In this document: positions 17,443-26,855 of the stretch, one piece after another
How the letters are laid out: every line of letters begins with the position of its first letter
How positions within the stretch are numbered: the stretch's first letter is position 1
Source of the DNA: Taklimakanibacter albus
GTDB lineage: Bacteria > Pseudomonadota > Alphaproteobacteria > Rhizobiales > Aestuariivirgaceae
Direction of reading: 5' to 3'
DNA: 64,000 nt
NCBI RefSeq assembly: GCF_016595235.1
Contig: NZ_JAENHL010000007.1
Coordinates: 186,001 to 250,000 of the forward strand
Notes under the pieces: generated by a model
What the model was told of the DNA's origin: nothing
The model's input: the letters and a program-made list of their open reading frames with translations, nothing else
Databases searched by the model: none
Translations under genes and position numbers: made by a program

Positions 17443-19409
17443 CAGAAGGCCTGCCCGATGCTGACATAGACGCCGTAGCCTGTGTCGTCATCACGCGGAT
17501 TGAGCGGCACGGCCGCATCGAGGCGGATAGGGCCGATGGCGGTGTAATAACGAAGGCCCAGGCCCGCCGCATATTGCAGGCCCGAGAAATCCGGCATTTC
17601 ATCCTCGAAGGCAGCGCCCATATCGACGAAAGGCACCAGGCCGATCGTTTCGGTGATGCGGATGCGCATCTCGGCCGAGGCCTCGAAATAACTCAAGCCG
17701 CCGATGATATCGCCCTTGTCGTTGCGCGGGCTGACCGATTGGAAATCATAACCGCGGATCGAACCGCCGCCGCCCGCATAGAAGCGCCGCGCCGGCGGCA
17801 CGTCGCTGAGATCGGCGCCGATCAGGCTGCCGCCCGCCACGCGGCCGGCCAGGATGAAGCGGTTGCGATCGTCCATGGCGTGATAGGCGGAAACCTGGCC
17901 GCGGGCGAGGACCGGTCCGGCACCCGCCTCGCCCAGAAAAGCGAAGGGCTCGAGCCGGGCGGCGGAGCGGATGCCGCGCGTCGGATCGAGCAGCGAGTCC
18001 GTCGTGTCATAGACGACATCGATCGGCAGGCCGGCCACGAAGTCCTGGCGCTTGCCGTCGGTGTCCTCGACATAGGCCTGCTCGAAATCGACGCCGACCT
18101 GCACCGACAGCGCGTCGCTGATCTGGCGCTTGACGCCGGCATTGAGCGTCACCGCATCGCGCACATAGGCATCCGTCACTTCACGCAGGAACGCCACCTC
18201 GGCGAGGAAATCGTCATCGACGGTATAGATGCCGGGTTTGGTGAAGGTCGCCTTCAGCACATAACCGAACGGATCGGCATCGGGCACCGCATCGGGCTCG
18301 CCGCCGAACCACGAGACCTGGCCGTCGATGCGCAAGGTCTCGGCGCCGCCGAACAGGTTGCGATGGCCCCAATAGGCGTTGACCGCTGTACCATCGGTGC
18401 TCGAATATTTGGTGCCGAAGCCGAAATAACGCGGCTTGCGCTCGCTGATCTCAAGATCGACCGGCAGGCGGCCATTGGCGTCGAGGTCGTCCGCCTCGCG
18501 CAATTTGACGCCGGCAATGATCGGATAGGAGGTCAGGCGCTTGCGTAATTTGTCGAGGCGCTCCGGCGAATAGGGTTCGCCCTCCTCGATGTCGATGCGG
18601 TCTTCGACGAATTCGGGATCGAGTCCTTCGGTGCCCGATACGGTGAAACGGCCGAATGGCGCCTTTGGCCCCGTCTCGACGAAAAGCGTGACCTCGAGCC
18701 GCCGCGAAACGTGATCGGCGGCGACGTCCTTGCTGTCGATCTTCGCGAACGGATAGCCCTGGCCTCTCAGATCGGAGGCGATGACACGTTCGGCGCGCGC
18801 AATGGCCGAACTCGCGGCGATCTCGCCTTCGACCAGGTCGCTGTCCTCGAGATCGGGAACATTCTCCATCGGCCGGTGCGTCTTGGCGTCGAGCACGCGA
18901 ATCTTGCCGAAACGGAACTCCGGACCGACATCGACATTGATCTGCACCTTGACCGGGCCCCGCGCCCGCATCGTCTCGGCGGCGTCGAAGACGCTCGGAT
19001 CATTGACGTCGACATCGGCGATGCGGATGTCGATCTCGCCCGCATAGTAGCCCTTGTCATAAAGAGCCGCGGTGATTCGCTCCTGGTCCGACAGAGCACG
19101 CTGCACCAGGCCTGCCGCACCAGGTGCGGCGCTTTCCTGAAGCGTGACCAGATTGGAACTGTCCTCGATTGCCGATCTGATGCCGCTGTCGCCGTGATCG
19201 ATCTTGATGTTGACCTTGTAGGGCAAGGCATCGGCGATCGGTTCTTCGGCCTTTTTGCCCGTGAACCACGAGGTTATGCCATCAAAGAAGGACTGGCTGT
19301 GACCGGGCTCGGCCATGAAGCCTGAAAAGAGCGCGCTTGCGGTGCATAACACCAAAAGATTGCTCGTGAATTTCGAAATTGCCCGCAAACGCACAACGCC
19401 CCACCACAT
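17442..19409 (-). CDS. tamA: Outer-membrane assembly protein TamA (Omp85/BamA family)
   Basis: 655 aa with a signal peptide in the first 39 or so residues (hydrophobic core then GHSQ|S). Three POTRA-like repeats cover residues about 60-300 (for example EGEPYSPERLDKLRKRL), followed by a 16-strand Omp85 barrel. The family motif ARRFYAGGGGSIRGYDFQ lies near residue 548 (cf. the RGY signature of strand 13-14), and the protein ends ...YVSIGQAF with the terminal Phe used for barrel insertion. It pairs with TamB in outer-membrane biogenesis. GTG codons just inside the annotated ATG could also start translation. Confidence 0.93.
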   Translation of the reverse strand: MWWGVVRLRAISKFTSNLLVLCTASALFSGFMAEPGHSQSFFDGITSWFTGKKAEEPIADALPYKVNIKIDHGDSGIRSAIEDSSNLVTLQESAAPGAAGLVQRALSDQERITAALYDKGYYAGEIDIRIADVDVNDPSVFDAAETMRARGPVKVQINVDVGPEFRFGKIRVLDAKTHRPMENVPDLEDSDLVEGEIAASSAIARAERVIASDLRGQGYPFAKIDSKDVAADHVSRRLEVTLFVETGPKAPFGRFTVSGTEGLDPEFVEDRIDIEEGEPYSPERLDKLRKRLTSYPIIAGVKLREADDLDANGRLPVDLEISERKPRYFGFGTKYSSTDGTAVNAYWGHRNLFGGAETLRIDGQVSWFGGEPDAVPDADPFGYVLKATFTKPGIYTVDDDFLAEVAFLREVTDAYVRDAVTLNAGVKRQISDALSVQVGVDFEQAYVEDTDGKRQDFVAGLPIDVVYDTTDSLLDPTRGIRSAARLEPFAFLGEAGAGPVLARGQVSAYHAMDDRNRFILAGRVAGGSLIGADLSDVPPARRFYAGGGGSIRGYDFQSVSPRNDKGDIIGGLSYFEASAEMRIRITETIGLVPFVDMGAAFEDEMPDFSGLQYAAGLGLRYYTAIGPIRLDAAVPLNPRDDDTGYGVYVSIGQAF

Positions 19410-19663
19410 ACACTTCGTGTGCCATAATAGGTTCTGGCAAAAATCCGGTTAAAATGTGTCCCGTTGACTTAACGAAGCTTAAGAAACATCAGGAGAACAT
19501 TAGTTTCATAAATAAAACAAAACGTCTCGTATTTCTTCCCTTGAGTCAGGAAATTTGCTGCGGATAATTTAATGTCCGTATGGTAATAATACTTGCCAGC
19601 CTCCTTTTTGTTGGTCAAGCTGCCGACAAGACGGCCACAAAACACGGCCGCGAGGGAGCAAAC

Positions 19664-20764
19664 ATGACATCCATCATTCAAGACAGCCTGGCGATCGTCG
19701 CGGAAAAAGTACGGACCGGCCAGATGTCGCGCCGGCGCTTCATGCATGTTCTGGCCGCTTTGGGCGCCGCGGGCGCCTTGCCGAGCTGGCGTGAGGCTAA
19801 CGCCCAGACCAAGGAAATCATCTTTTCCATGTGGGGCGGCGATGCCGAGGAGGTCTATCGCAAGGCCTGGGGCGCTCCCTATGAGGAAAAAGCCGGCGTC
19901 GCCATCCAGTTCGACGGCTCAGGCCCGACCCGCGGCAAGATCCGCGCCATGGTCGAATCGAAGAACGTCACTTGGGACGTCTGCGACAGCGGCCTCGGCA
20001 CCCAGTCGTCGCTTGGCCCTGAAGGCCTGCTCGAGCCCATCGATTATACGATCGTCGACAAGAACAAGATCGTTCCCGGCCTCGCTTATCAGTGGGGCGC
20101 CACCGGCTATATCTACAGCTCGGTGCTGACCTGGGACAGCAAGGCCTTCGGCGGTGAAGAGCCCAAGACCTGGGCCGATTTCTGGGACGTGAAGCGTTTC
20201 CCCGGCAAGCGCGTCGTGTGGAAATACATGGTCGGCGTGCTCGAGGCCGCCTTGATCGCCGACGGTGTCGAGCCCTCCAAGGTCTATCCGATCGACATGG
20301 ACCGCGCCCTGAACAAGATCAAGGAGCTCAAGGAGCATCTCGTTCTGTGGGACAACGGCGCCAGCAGCCAGCAGGTCTTCCGCGATGGCGAGGTGACGAT
20401 GGGCCAGATCTGGCATACGCGCTCCACCATGCTGGCGGATGAATCGCAAGGCCGTTTCAAATACACCTTCAATCAGGGCATCGTGCAGCCGGGCGTGTGG
20501 GTCGTGCCGAAGGGCAACCCCGCCGGCAAGGCGGTGTTCGAGTTCCTGGCTTCCATGCAGGAACCCGAAAAGCAGCTGATCCTGCTGAAAGAGCTGAGCC
20601 AGGGCCCGGCCAATCCGGAAACCGCCAAGCTCGCCCCCCAACTCGCGTCGAAGAATCCCGGCTCGCCCGAGAATCTGGCGATCCAGGTCTTCCAGAATGA
20701 GGAATGGTACGCCAAGAACCATCAGGAAGCGGAAAAGCGCTTCCTCGACGTGGTCTCCTCCTGA
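19664..20764 (+). CDS. PotD-type ABC transporter substrate-binding protein (Tat-exported)
   Basis: 366 aa from ATG 19664, preceded by GAGGGAG at good spacing; the longer in-frame extension upstream lacks support. A twin-arginine-type signal (SRRRFMHVLAALGAAG, residues about 24-39) precedes a spermidine/putrescine-binding-like lobe (IIFSMWGGDAEEVYRKAWG). It delivers a small, probably cationic or amide-type ligand to the permeases encoded directly downstream. The gene opens an operon of binding protein, two permeases, amidohydrolase, ATPase and XRE-cupin regulator. The ligand is unknown. Confidence 0.88.
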   Translation: MTSIIQDSLAIVAEKVRTGQMSRRRFMHVLAALGAAGALPSWREANAQTKEIIFSMWGGDAEEVYRKAWGAPYEEKAGVAIQFDGSGPTRGKIRAMVESKNVTWDVCDSGLGTQSSLGPEGLLEPIDYTIVDKNKIVPGLAYQWGATGYIYSSVLTWDSKAFGGEEPKTWADFWDVKRFPGKRVVWKYMVGVLEAALIADGVEPSKVYPIDMDRALNKIKELKEHLVLWDNGASSQQVFRDGEVTMGQIWHTRSTMLADESQGRFKYTFNQGIVQPGVWVVPKGNPAGKAVFEFLASMQEPEKQLILLKELSQGPANPETAKLAPQLASKNPGSPENLAIQVFQNEEWYAKNHQEAEKRFLDVVSS

Positions 20765-20787
20765 CGCGCTGACCTGGGAGCGCCGCC

Positions 20788-21609
20788 ATGTATGTATTCT
20801 TCGTGCTGCCTGCGGCGCTCCTTCTCTTCTTTCTCTATCTGCTGCCGCTGGCGCGCATCCTGATGATCAGCGCTACCGATGGCCAAGGCTTCGTCGCCAA
20901 TTACGGCGCCGTGCTCACCTCGGCGCCGATCCATCGCATGGTGTGGACGACGGTCGAGATCTGCGCCATCACAACTGTCGCCACGCTGCTCATCTCCTAT
21001 CTCATCGCCTATGTGCTGCTGCAGGTTTCCGAGCGCACCCGCATGTGGATGATGCTGTGCATCCTGGTGCCGCTCTGGGTCTCGGTCTTGGTGCGCGCTT
21101 TCGCCTGGATCGCGGTGCTCAACAATTCAGGCCCGGTCAACAGCCTGCTGCAATATACGGGGCTCACCGACGAGCCGGTGCAGCTGGTGCGCAACCAGTT
21201 CGGCGTGATGCTGGGCATGGTGCATTACATGCTGCCTTTCGGTATCCTGCCACTCTACGCAGCGATGAAGGGCATCGATCCCAAGCTCATCTCGGCGGCG
21301 CGCGCTCTGGGCGCCCGCCCCTTCACCGCCTTCCGCCGTGTCTTCCTGCCCTTGAGTCTGCCTGGCCTCTACAGCGCCTTCGTCATCGTCTTCATCTTTT
21401 CGCTCGGCTTCTATGTGACGCCGGCGATCCTGGGCGGCGGCCGCATCGTCATGATCGCCGAATATATCGCGCTCCTCATCTCACAAGGGTATGACTGGGG
21501 CATCGCCGCGGCGCTCGCCACCATGCTGCTCTCCGTCGTGCTCGCCGTCGTTTTCATCGCCGGCCGCTTCGCCGACTGGGACTCGGTGCTCGGAGGCTCG
21601 CGGCGATGA
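20788..21609 (+). CDS. ABC transporter permease, PotB type
   Basis: 273 aa with six predicted membrane segments. The EAA loop near residue 165-190 (KGIDPKLISAARALGARPFTAFRRVFLPLSLPG) is the coupling helix of binding-protein-dependent importers. It overlaps the next permease gene by 4 bp and forms the membrane channel with it. The order binding protein, PotB-like, PotC-like matches spermidine/putrescine-type importers. Confidence 0.9.
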   Translation: MYVFFVLPAALLLFFLYLLPLARILMISATDGQGFVANYGAVLTSAPIHRMVWTTVEICAITTVATLLISYLIAYVLLQVSERTRMWMMLCILVPLWVSVLVRAFAWIAVLNNSGPVNSLLQYTGLTDEPVQLVRNQFGVMLGMVHYMLPFGILPLYAAMKGIDPKLISAARALGARPFTAFRRVFLPLSLPGLYSAFVIVFIFSLGFYVTPAILGGGRIVMIAEYIALLISQGYDWGIAAALATMLLSVVLAVVFIAGRFADWDSVLGGSRR

Positions 21610-22403
21610 CCTTGCCGAAATCAGTTCCCGGCAACATTCTGCGCGGCCTCGCCTGGGCCGGCGTCCTCTTTCTCATCGCCCCGCTCCTCGTCGTAATCCC
21701 GGTTTCGTTCACACCGGAACGTTATCTTTCCTTCCCCAGCGAAGCATTGTCGCTTCGCCATTACGAGACGCTCCTTTTCGACCGGCGCTGGTCGGGCGGC
21801 ATATTGACGAGCCTCCTGATCGCCAGCATCACCACCGTGCTCTCCGTCGTCATCGGCACGCTTTGCGCGGTCGGGATGTGGCGCATCGGCGGACGCCGCA
21901 TGCAGCTCCTGCGTTTGATGATCCTGGCGCCGCTGATCGTACCGTCGATCGTTCATGCCCTCGCCTTCTACAAGAGCTGGATCGATCTCGGCTGGCTCGA
22001 CACCGTCTGGGGCGTCATCGTTGCCCACACAACCATTTGCGTGCCGCTGGTGATGATCACTGTCTCGGCGGCTTTATCGGGCTTCGATCATCGCCTCGAA
22101 TATGCCGCCCGCTCGCTCGGCGCCCGGCCCCTCACGGTTCTGCGCCGTATCATCCTGCCCAACATCCTGCCTGGCGTCGTCTCGGGCGGCATCTTCGCCT
22201 TCATCACTTCGTGGGATGAGATCATCGTCATCCTGTTCATCACCGCCCGCAAGGTTCGCACATTGCCGCAGACCATCTGGTCGAGCATCATGGAGCGCGT
22301 CGATCCGGCGGTCGCCGCCATTTCCACCGTGATGGTCGCCGCGACCCTGGCGGCCGTCATCATCAAGCTCACCCTCGCAAAACGAGCGGCCCCGCAACCC
22401 TGA
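21606..22403 (+). CDS. ABC transporter permease, PotC type
   Basis: 265 aa with about six membrane segments and an EAA loop (YAARSLGARPLTVLRRIILPNILPG, near residue 165). The start ATGA overlaps the stop of the preceding permease gene. The next gene is the amidohydrolase, 25 bp downstream with GAAAAAGAGGAG ahead of it, so the operon continues. Confidence 0.9.
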   Translation: MTLPKSVPGNILRGLAWAGVLFLIAPLLVVIPVSFTPERYLSFPSEALSLRHYETLLFDRRWSGGILTSLLIASITTVLSVVIGTLCAVGMWRIGGRRMQLLRLMILAPLIVPSIVHALAFYKSWIDLGWLDTVWGVIVAHTTICVPLVMITVSAALSGFDHRLEYAARSLGARPLTVLRRIILPNILPGVVSGGIFAFITSWDEIIVILFITARKVRTLPQTIWSSIMERVDPAVAAISTVMVAATLAAVIIKLTLAKRAAPQP

Positions 22404-22428
22404 GAACGAAGAAAAAGAGGAGCGCTTC

Positions 22429-24066
22429 ATGGCCAAGAGCCGACCCATCCAGCAGATCGTCATCAACGGCAAGATCGCCACCATGGAAGGCGACGGCGTC
22501 TTCGTCGAGGCGCTCGCCATCCGGGACGGCCGCGTCGCGGCCTCCGGCTCGACCGCCGACATGCGGGCACTCGCTCCCCATGCCGAAGTGATCGATTGCG
22601 GCGGCCGCACCGTGCTGCCGGGCTTCATCGACAGCCACTGCCATCCCGACATGCATGGCGCCCGTCTCGGCCGCTGGACCGATCTCTCGGAAGGCCTCTC
22701 CAGCAAGGAACAGCTGCTACAGCTCATCCGCAAGTCGGTCGACGGCACGCCGCAGAACCGCTGGTTCGTCGGCTTCCGCTATGATGATCTGCGCCTCGGC
22801 GGTTATCCGACGCGGGAAGAGCTCGATGCTGCGGCCGGTGGCCGTCCTGCCTTCCTCTATCGCCGCGACGCCCATCTGGGCTTCGCCAACAGCGCCGCCT
22901 TGAAGCTCGTCGGCTATACGAGAGATAGCCAGGACCCGCCTTTCGGCCGTCTCGACCGTCATCCCGAAACCGGCGAGCTGACCGGCCTCCTGCGCGAGAC
23001 CGCCGCGCATGAGGTGGTGAACTACAACCAGGCCGATTTCACCTCGGACGATTTCGCCTCAGGCCTCGTCAAGGTCTTCGCCGATTTCTCGACTTACGGC
23101 ATCACCTCGGTGCACAACAGCCTGTGCTCGACCCATGGCATCATCGCCTATCAGAAGATGCGCGAGGCTGGGAACCTCAAGATGCGCGTCGGCCTCCTCG
23201 CCTCGGGACGCGAGGACGAGTTGATCCAGGCGATCATCCGCTCGGGCTGGCGTACCGGCTTCGGTGATGAATGGGTGCGCCTCACCGGCGTCGAATGGTG
23301 CCCCGACTGCTCGACCAGCGGCCGCACTGCCGCTTATTACGATCCCTATGTCGGACCGAAAGTCCTGGGCGAGCCCGACGACAATCGCGGCATGCTTCTT
23401 TATGAGCTCGAAGACTTCAAACGGCGCGTGTTGCAGGCGCATCAGGCCGGCCTCCTGGTCGGCGCCGACGGCGTCGGCGACCGTGGCATCGATTTCGTGC
23501 TCGACGCCTATGAGAACGCGCTCGATCATCACCCCGTGGACGACCATCGCATGCGGGTCGAGCATTGCTGCAACGTGACGCCGTCGATCCTGCAGCGCCT
23601 CAAGCGGCTCAAGGTGATCTGCTCCTCGGCAACGGGCTTCGCCTATGACCTTGGCGATGCCTATCGCCGCAACCGTGGCGCCGAAGCCATGCGTTACATG
23701 TGGCCGCATCGCAGCATGATCGATGCCGGCGTCGTGGCGCCCGGCCATTCGGATTCCCCCGTCTGCCATCCCAATCCGCTGCGCGCCATCCATTCGCTGG
23801 TCAACCGCGTAACCGATAGCGGCGCCGATCTCGATCAGCGCGAGGCGATCAGCGTCTATGAGGCGGTAGAAGCCTATACGACGCTCGGCGCCTATTGCGG
23901 CAAGGAGGAGCATCTGAAGGGCGATCTCGGCCTCGGCAAGCTCGCCGACTTCATCGTCCTGGAAGAGGATATCTTCACCATGGACAAGAAGCGGCTCGAC
24001 CAGCTGAAGATCCGCGAAACCTATATTGGCGGCGAGCCGGTCTTCCGGCGCAATGGAGCGGCGTGA
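22429..24066 (+). CDS. Amidohydrolase family 3 (YtcJ-like) enzyme
   Basis: 545 aa with a composite beta-sandwich and TIM barrel. Metal ligand motif HxH is present as H70-C-H72 in GFIDSHCHPD, RVEH gives His379, and GHSDSP supplies the catalytic Asp. In related enzymes the HxxGD motif carries another metal-binding His; here that position reads GADGVGD, so Asp347 replaces it. The enzyme may therefore use one metal or different ligands. Such proteins hydrolyse amides, formamides or cyclic amides in the cytoplasm. Its position between the permease and ATPase genes of one importer suggests that it opens or deacylates the imported compound. Confidence 0.85.
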   Translation: MAKSRPIQQIVINGKIATMEGDGVFVEALAIRDGRVAASGSTADMRALAPHAEVIDCGGRTVLPGFIDSHCHPDMHGARLGRWTDLSEGLSSKEQLLQLIRKSVDGTPQNRWFVGFRYDDLRLGGYPTREELDAAAGGRPAFLYRRDAHLGFANSAALKLVGYTRDSQDPPFGRLDRHPETGELTGLLRETAAHEVVNYNQADFTSDDFASGLVKVFADFSTYGITSVHNSLCSTHGIIAYQKMREAGNLKMRVGLLASGREDELIQAIIRSGWRTGFGDEWVRLTGVEWCPDCSTSGRTAAYYDPYVGPKVLGEPDDNRGMLLYELEDFKRRVLQAHQAGLLVGADGVGDRGIDFVLDAYENALDHHPVDDHRMRVEHCCNVTPSILQRLKRLKVICSSATGFAYDLGDAYRRNRGAEAMRYMWPHRSMIDAGVVAPGHSDSPVCHPNPLRAIHSLVNRVTDSGADLDQREAISVYEAVEAYTTLGAYCGKEEHLKGDLGLGKLADFIVLEEDIFTMDKKRLDQLKIRETYIGGEPVFRRNGAA

Positions 24067-25172
24067 CGGTGTCGGCGGGCTTCCTCGAGATACGCAACCT
24101 GGTGAAGCGCTACGGCGGCGCGGTCGCCGTCGATGGCGCGTCACTGTCGATCGCCAAGGGTGATTTCCTCACTTTGCTCGGGCCTTCGGGCTCGGGCAAG
24201 ACGACGATCCTCATGGCGATAGCCGGCTTCGTGAAGCCAACCGAAGGCGAGATCGTATTGTCGGGGCGCAATCTGGTGCCGCTCGAGCCCGAGGAGCGCG
24301 ATCTCGGCATCGTCTTCCAGGGTTATGCGCTCTTTCCGCATATGACGGTGGCGCAGAATGTCGCCTTCCCGCTCGAATTGCGCAAATGGAAGCCCGACGC
24401 GATTGCCAAACGGGTCGAGGAGACCCTGGCCATGGTCGATCTCACGCGCTTCGCCGATCGCCGTCCGGCGCAATTGTCGGGTGGCCAGCAGCAGCGCGTG
24501 GCGCTCGCCCGTTGCCTCTCCTATCAGCCTGATCTCCTCCTGCTCGACGAGCCGCTCTCCGCTCTCGACCGGCAATTGCGCGCCCGTCTTCAGGACGAGA
24601 TCAAGAGCCTGCATCAAAAGGTCGGTGTCACCGTGGTCAATGTCACCCATGACCAGGACGAGGCGCTGTCCATGTCCACCCATATCGCGGTGATCAATCG
24701 CGGCCGGATCGTGCAATATGGCACGCCCGACGATATCTATGAGAATCCCGCGACGCGTTTCGTCGCCCGCTTCATCGGCCGCAGCAATGTGGCGACGGTC
24801 GAGCGCATCGAGACCAAAAGCGATGGCGCCTCGGCTTTGATCGCCGGCCAATGGCTGCCGGTCGAGCCCAATCCCGCCGTCGCCGGCAAGGCCGCTTTGT
24901 CGCTTCGGCCCGAAATGATCGAGATCGGTCCTCTGGGCACGGACAGGACGGATGCGCGGAAGGTCGTCATGGACGCTCGGATCGAGAATTGTGTATATCA
25001 CGGTGGAACCACGGCGCTCGATATCAGGACGGCCATCGGACCCCTGCGAGCCGAGATGCCGACCAGCCGGCTGGGGGTGAGACCGACGGCCGGCGCAACC
25101 GTTCAGGCCTCCTGGCCCGTGCGCGCCGGACGGATCGTAAGCGAGGATGATACGGCCCTTGATCAACAGTGA
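24063..25172 (+). CDS. ABC transporter ATP-binding protein, PotA type
   Basis: 369 aa from GTG 24063, which overlaps the amidohydrolase stop (GTGA). Walker A GPSGSGKT is near residue 40, the Q-loop lies in VFQGYALFPHM, the signature is LSGGQQQR, and Walker B is LLLLDEPLSALD with a following H-loop His (VTHDQDEA). The C-terminal TOBE domain is typical of PotA/MalK-class ATPases. It energises the permeases encoded upstream although the amidohydrolase gene lies between them. The annotated frame is open further upstream inside the amidohydrolase gene but homology begins at VSAGFLEIRNL. Confidence 0.92.
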   Translation: MTVSAGFLEIRNLVKRYGGAVAVDGASLSIAKGDFLTLLGPSGSGKTTILMAIAGFVKPTEGEIVLSGRNLVPLEPEERDLGIVFQGYALFPHMTVAQNVAFPLELRKWKPDAIAKRVEETLAMVDLTRFADRRPAQLSGGQQQRVALARCLSYQPDLLLLDEPLSALDRQLRARLQDEIKSLHQKVGVTVVNVTHDQDEALSMSTHIAVINRGRIVQYGTPDDIYENPATRFVARFIGRSNVATVERIETKSDGASALIAGQWLPVEPNPAVAGKAALSLRPEMIEIGPLGTDRTDARKVVMDARIENCVYHGGTTALDIRTAIGPLRAEMPTSRLGVRPTAGATVQASWPVRAGRIVSEDDTALDQQ

Positions 25173-25716
25173 GTTCGATGTCGGCGCCGCGCTCAAGCTC
25201 AAGCGCGAACAGGCCGGCCTATCACAGAGACAGCTCGCGGAACTGGCCGAGCTCACCCATGTGACCATCGCCAATGTCGAGAGCAACCGCAGCGCGCCGT
25301 CGGTGGCGACGCTGGCGCGCATCCTCGACGTGCTGAAGCTCACCTTCTCGGAATTCTTCACGCCGAACCTGCCCAGCATGGACAAGGTCTTCTATCGCAA
25401 GGGCGAGTTCGTGCCGCTCGCCTCCGGTGACTGTGAGATCCTGCAGGTGGGCCCCGGCCGCGGCGTCGCCAAATTGCAGGTCATCAAGACGCGTTACCGC
25501 CCCGGCGCCGAAACCGGCCCCGAAATGCTGAAGCATGAGGCGGAAGAAGGCGGCGTGATCCTTTCGGGCGAGATCGAGCTGACCGTCGGCGACCGCACCG
25601 AGATCCTGGGGCCTGGCGACGGTTATCTCTTCCGCTCCAACCAGCCGCATCGCTTCCGCAATGTCGGCAATACCGACTGCACCATCGTGGCCGCCTGCAC
25701 CCCGCCCTATCTGTGA
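25147..25716 (+). CDS. XRE-family regulator with C-terminal cupin
   Basis: 189 aa. A lambda-repressor-type HTH (residues about 14-68, LKREQAGLSQRQLAELAELTH then IANVESNR) is joined to a cupin_2 domain (about 110-185) with a PGAETGPEM and HEAEEGGVILSGEIEL layout. PuuR and related regulators of amine and amino-acid metabolism share this form. The start lies 26 bp inside the end of the ATPase gene, so it is the last gene of the transport/amidohydrolase operon and probably its ligand-sensing regulator. Confidence 0.88.
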   Translation: MIRPLINSEFDVGAALKLKREQAGLSQRQLAELAELTHVTIANVESNRSAPSVATLARILDVLKLTFSEFFTPNLPSMDKVFYRKGEFVPLASGDCEILQVGPGRGVAKLQVIKTRYRPGAETGPEMLKHEAEEGGVILSGEIELTVGDRTEILGPGDGYLFRSNQPHRFRNVGNTDCTIVAACTPPYL

Positions 25717-25765
25717 GTTTTGCCGAGCTACCTTTTCTCATGGCCAGCGTCTATCCTGCTTCGCC

Positions 25766-26695
25766 ATGACCTCGCTTCGCCGCCTCCTGCCCTCCGCCGG
25801 CGCCCTCTTCGTCTTCGAAGCCGCGGCGCGTTATCTGAGCTTCACCCGCGCCGCCGGCGAGCTCAATGTCACACAATCGGCGGTGAGCCGGATGATCGCC
25901 AAGCTCGAGGCGCATCTCGACACCAAGCTTTTCATCCGCACCACCACCGGCCTCGAGCTCAGCGAGGACGGCCGCCATCTCTATAATGCGGTGACCGGCA
26001 GCTTCCAGCACATGGAAATCGCCATCGAGGACATCCGCGCCAAGCATGGCGATACCGGCACGGTCACTTTGTCGATCTCCTCGGCCTTCGCCATGCACTG
26101 GTTCATGCCGCGCCTCGACCGTTTTCAGAGTCGCTTTCCCAATATCGATCTGCGTTTCCAGCTGGTGCGCGGCGAGCCGACCGGTCCGATCGAGGATGTC
26201 GATCTTGCCATCCGCTACAATCTCTCCGAGGATAATGACCAGCAGCGCTGGCCCTTGATGGAGGAACTGGTCGTCCCTGTCTGCAGCCCCGGTTATCTCA
26301 GCACCCATGGCGCGCTCGACGACTGCCCGGATCTCAGTGGCCACACGCTGGCGCATCTTTCGGGCTCGATCCGCATTCCCTGGTCGCGTTATCTGGCGGA
26401 GTTCAATTATCCGGCCCCCACCGGCAGCCGCAGCCTCACCTTTTCCGACTACACGCTGGTGATCCAGGCGGCCGTCAACGGCCGCGGCATCGCGCTCGGC
26501 TGGTGGCATGTCGTCGCGCATACGCTGCTGCAGAAGGAGCTGGTGCCGGCCGGCCGCAACCGGCTCAAGACCGGACAGTTCTATTATCTGGTGGCGACGT
26601 CGCGCCGCCCCTTGCGCAAGCCGGCCGTGCTGGTGCGCGACTGGCTCCTCGGTGAAATGGCCGAACTGCGCCGTGAAGTACTGGGGGAGCAATAG
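25766..26695 (+). CDS. LysR-family regulator, GcvA-like
   Basis: 309 aa from ATG 25766. The HTH region (LFVFEAAARYLSFTRAAGELNVTQSAVSRMIAKLEAHL) is of the GcvA/AmpR-like group and is followed by an effector domain starting at GTVTLSISSAFAMHWFMPRL. It sits between two amine-type uptake operons and points toward the second (the NDP-forming ligase gene 160 bp downstream), a plausible target. Confidence 0.88.
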   Translation: MTSLRRLLPSAGALFVFEAAARYLSFTRAAGELNVTQSAVSRMIAKLEAHLDTKLFIRTTTGLELSEDGRHLYNAVTGSFQHMEIAIEDIRAKHGDTGTVTLSISSAFAMHWFMPRLDRFQSRFPNIDLRFQLVRGEPTGPIEDVDLAIRYNLSEDNDQQRWPLMEELVVPVCSPGYLSTHGALDDCPDLSGHTLAHLSGSIRIPWSRYLAEFNYPAPTGSRSLTFSDYTLVIQAAVNGRGIALGWWHVVAHTLLQKELVPAGRNRLKTGQFYYLVATSRRPLRKPAVLVRDWLLGEMAELRREVLGEQ

Positions 26696-26855
26696 GAACA
26701 ATCTTCCAATCTGAATGATTTCAATGATTTAATTATTCTCCCTCCACCGGGGGCATTCCCGCAGATCATGGCGATCTGACCATTGTGTTCGTGCGCCCCG
26801 CCTCCTGAATCCCTACTGTCCGGCCAACGAGATAAACCGTCCCGGGAGGACAGAT

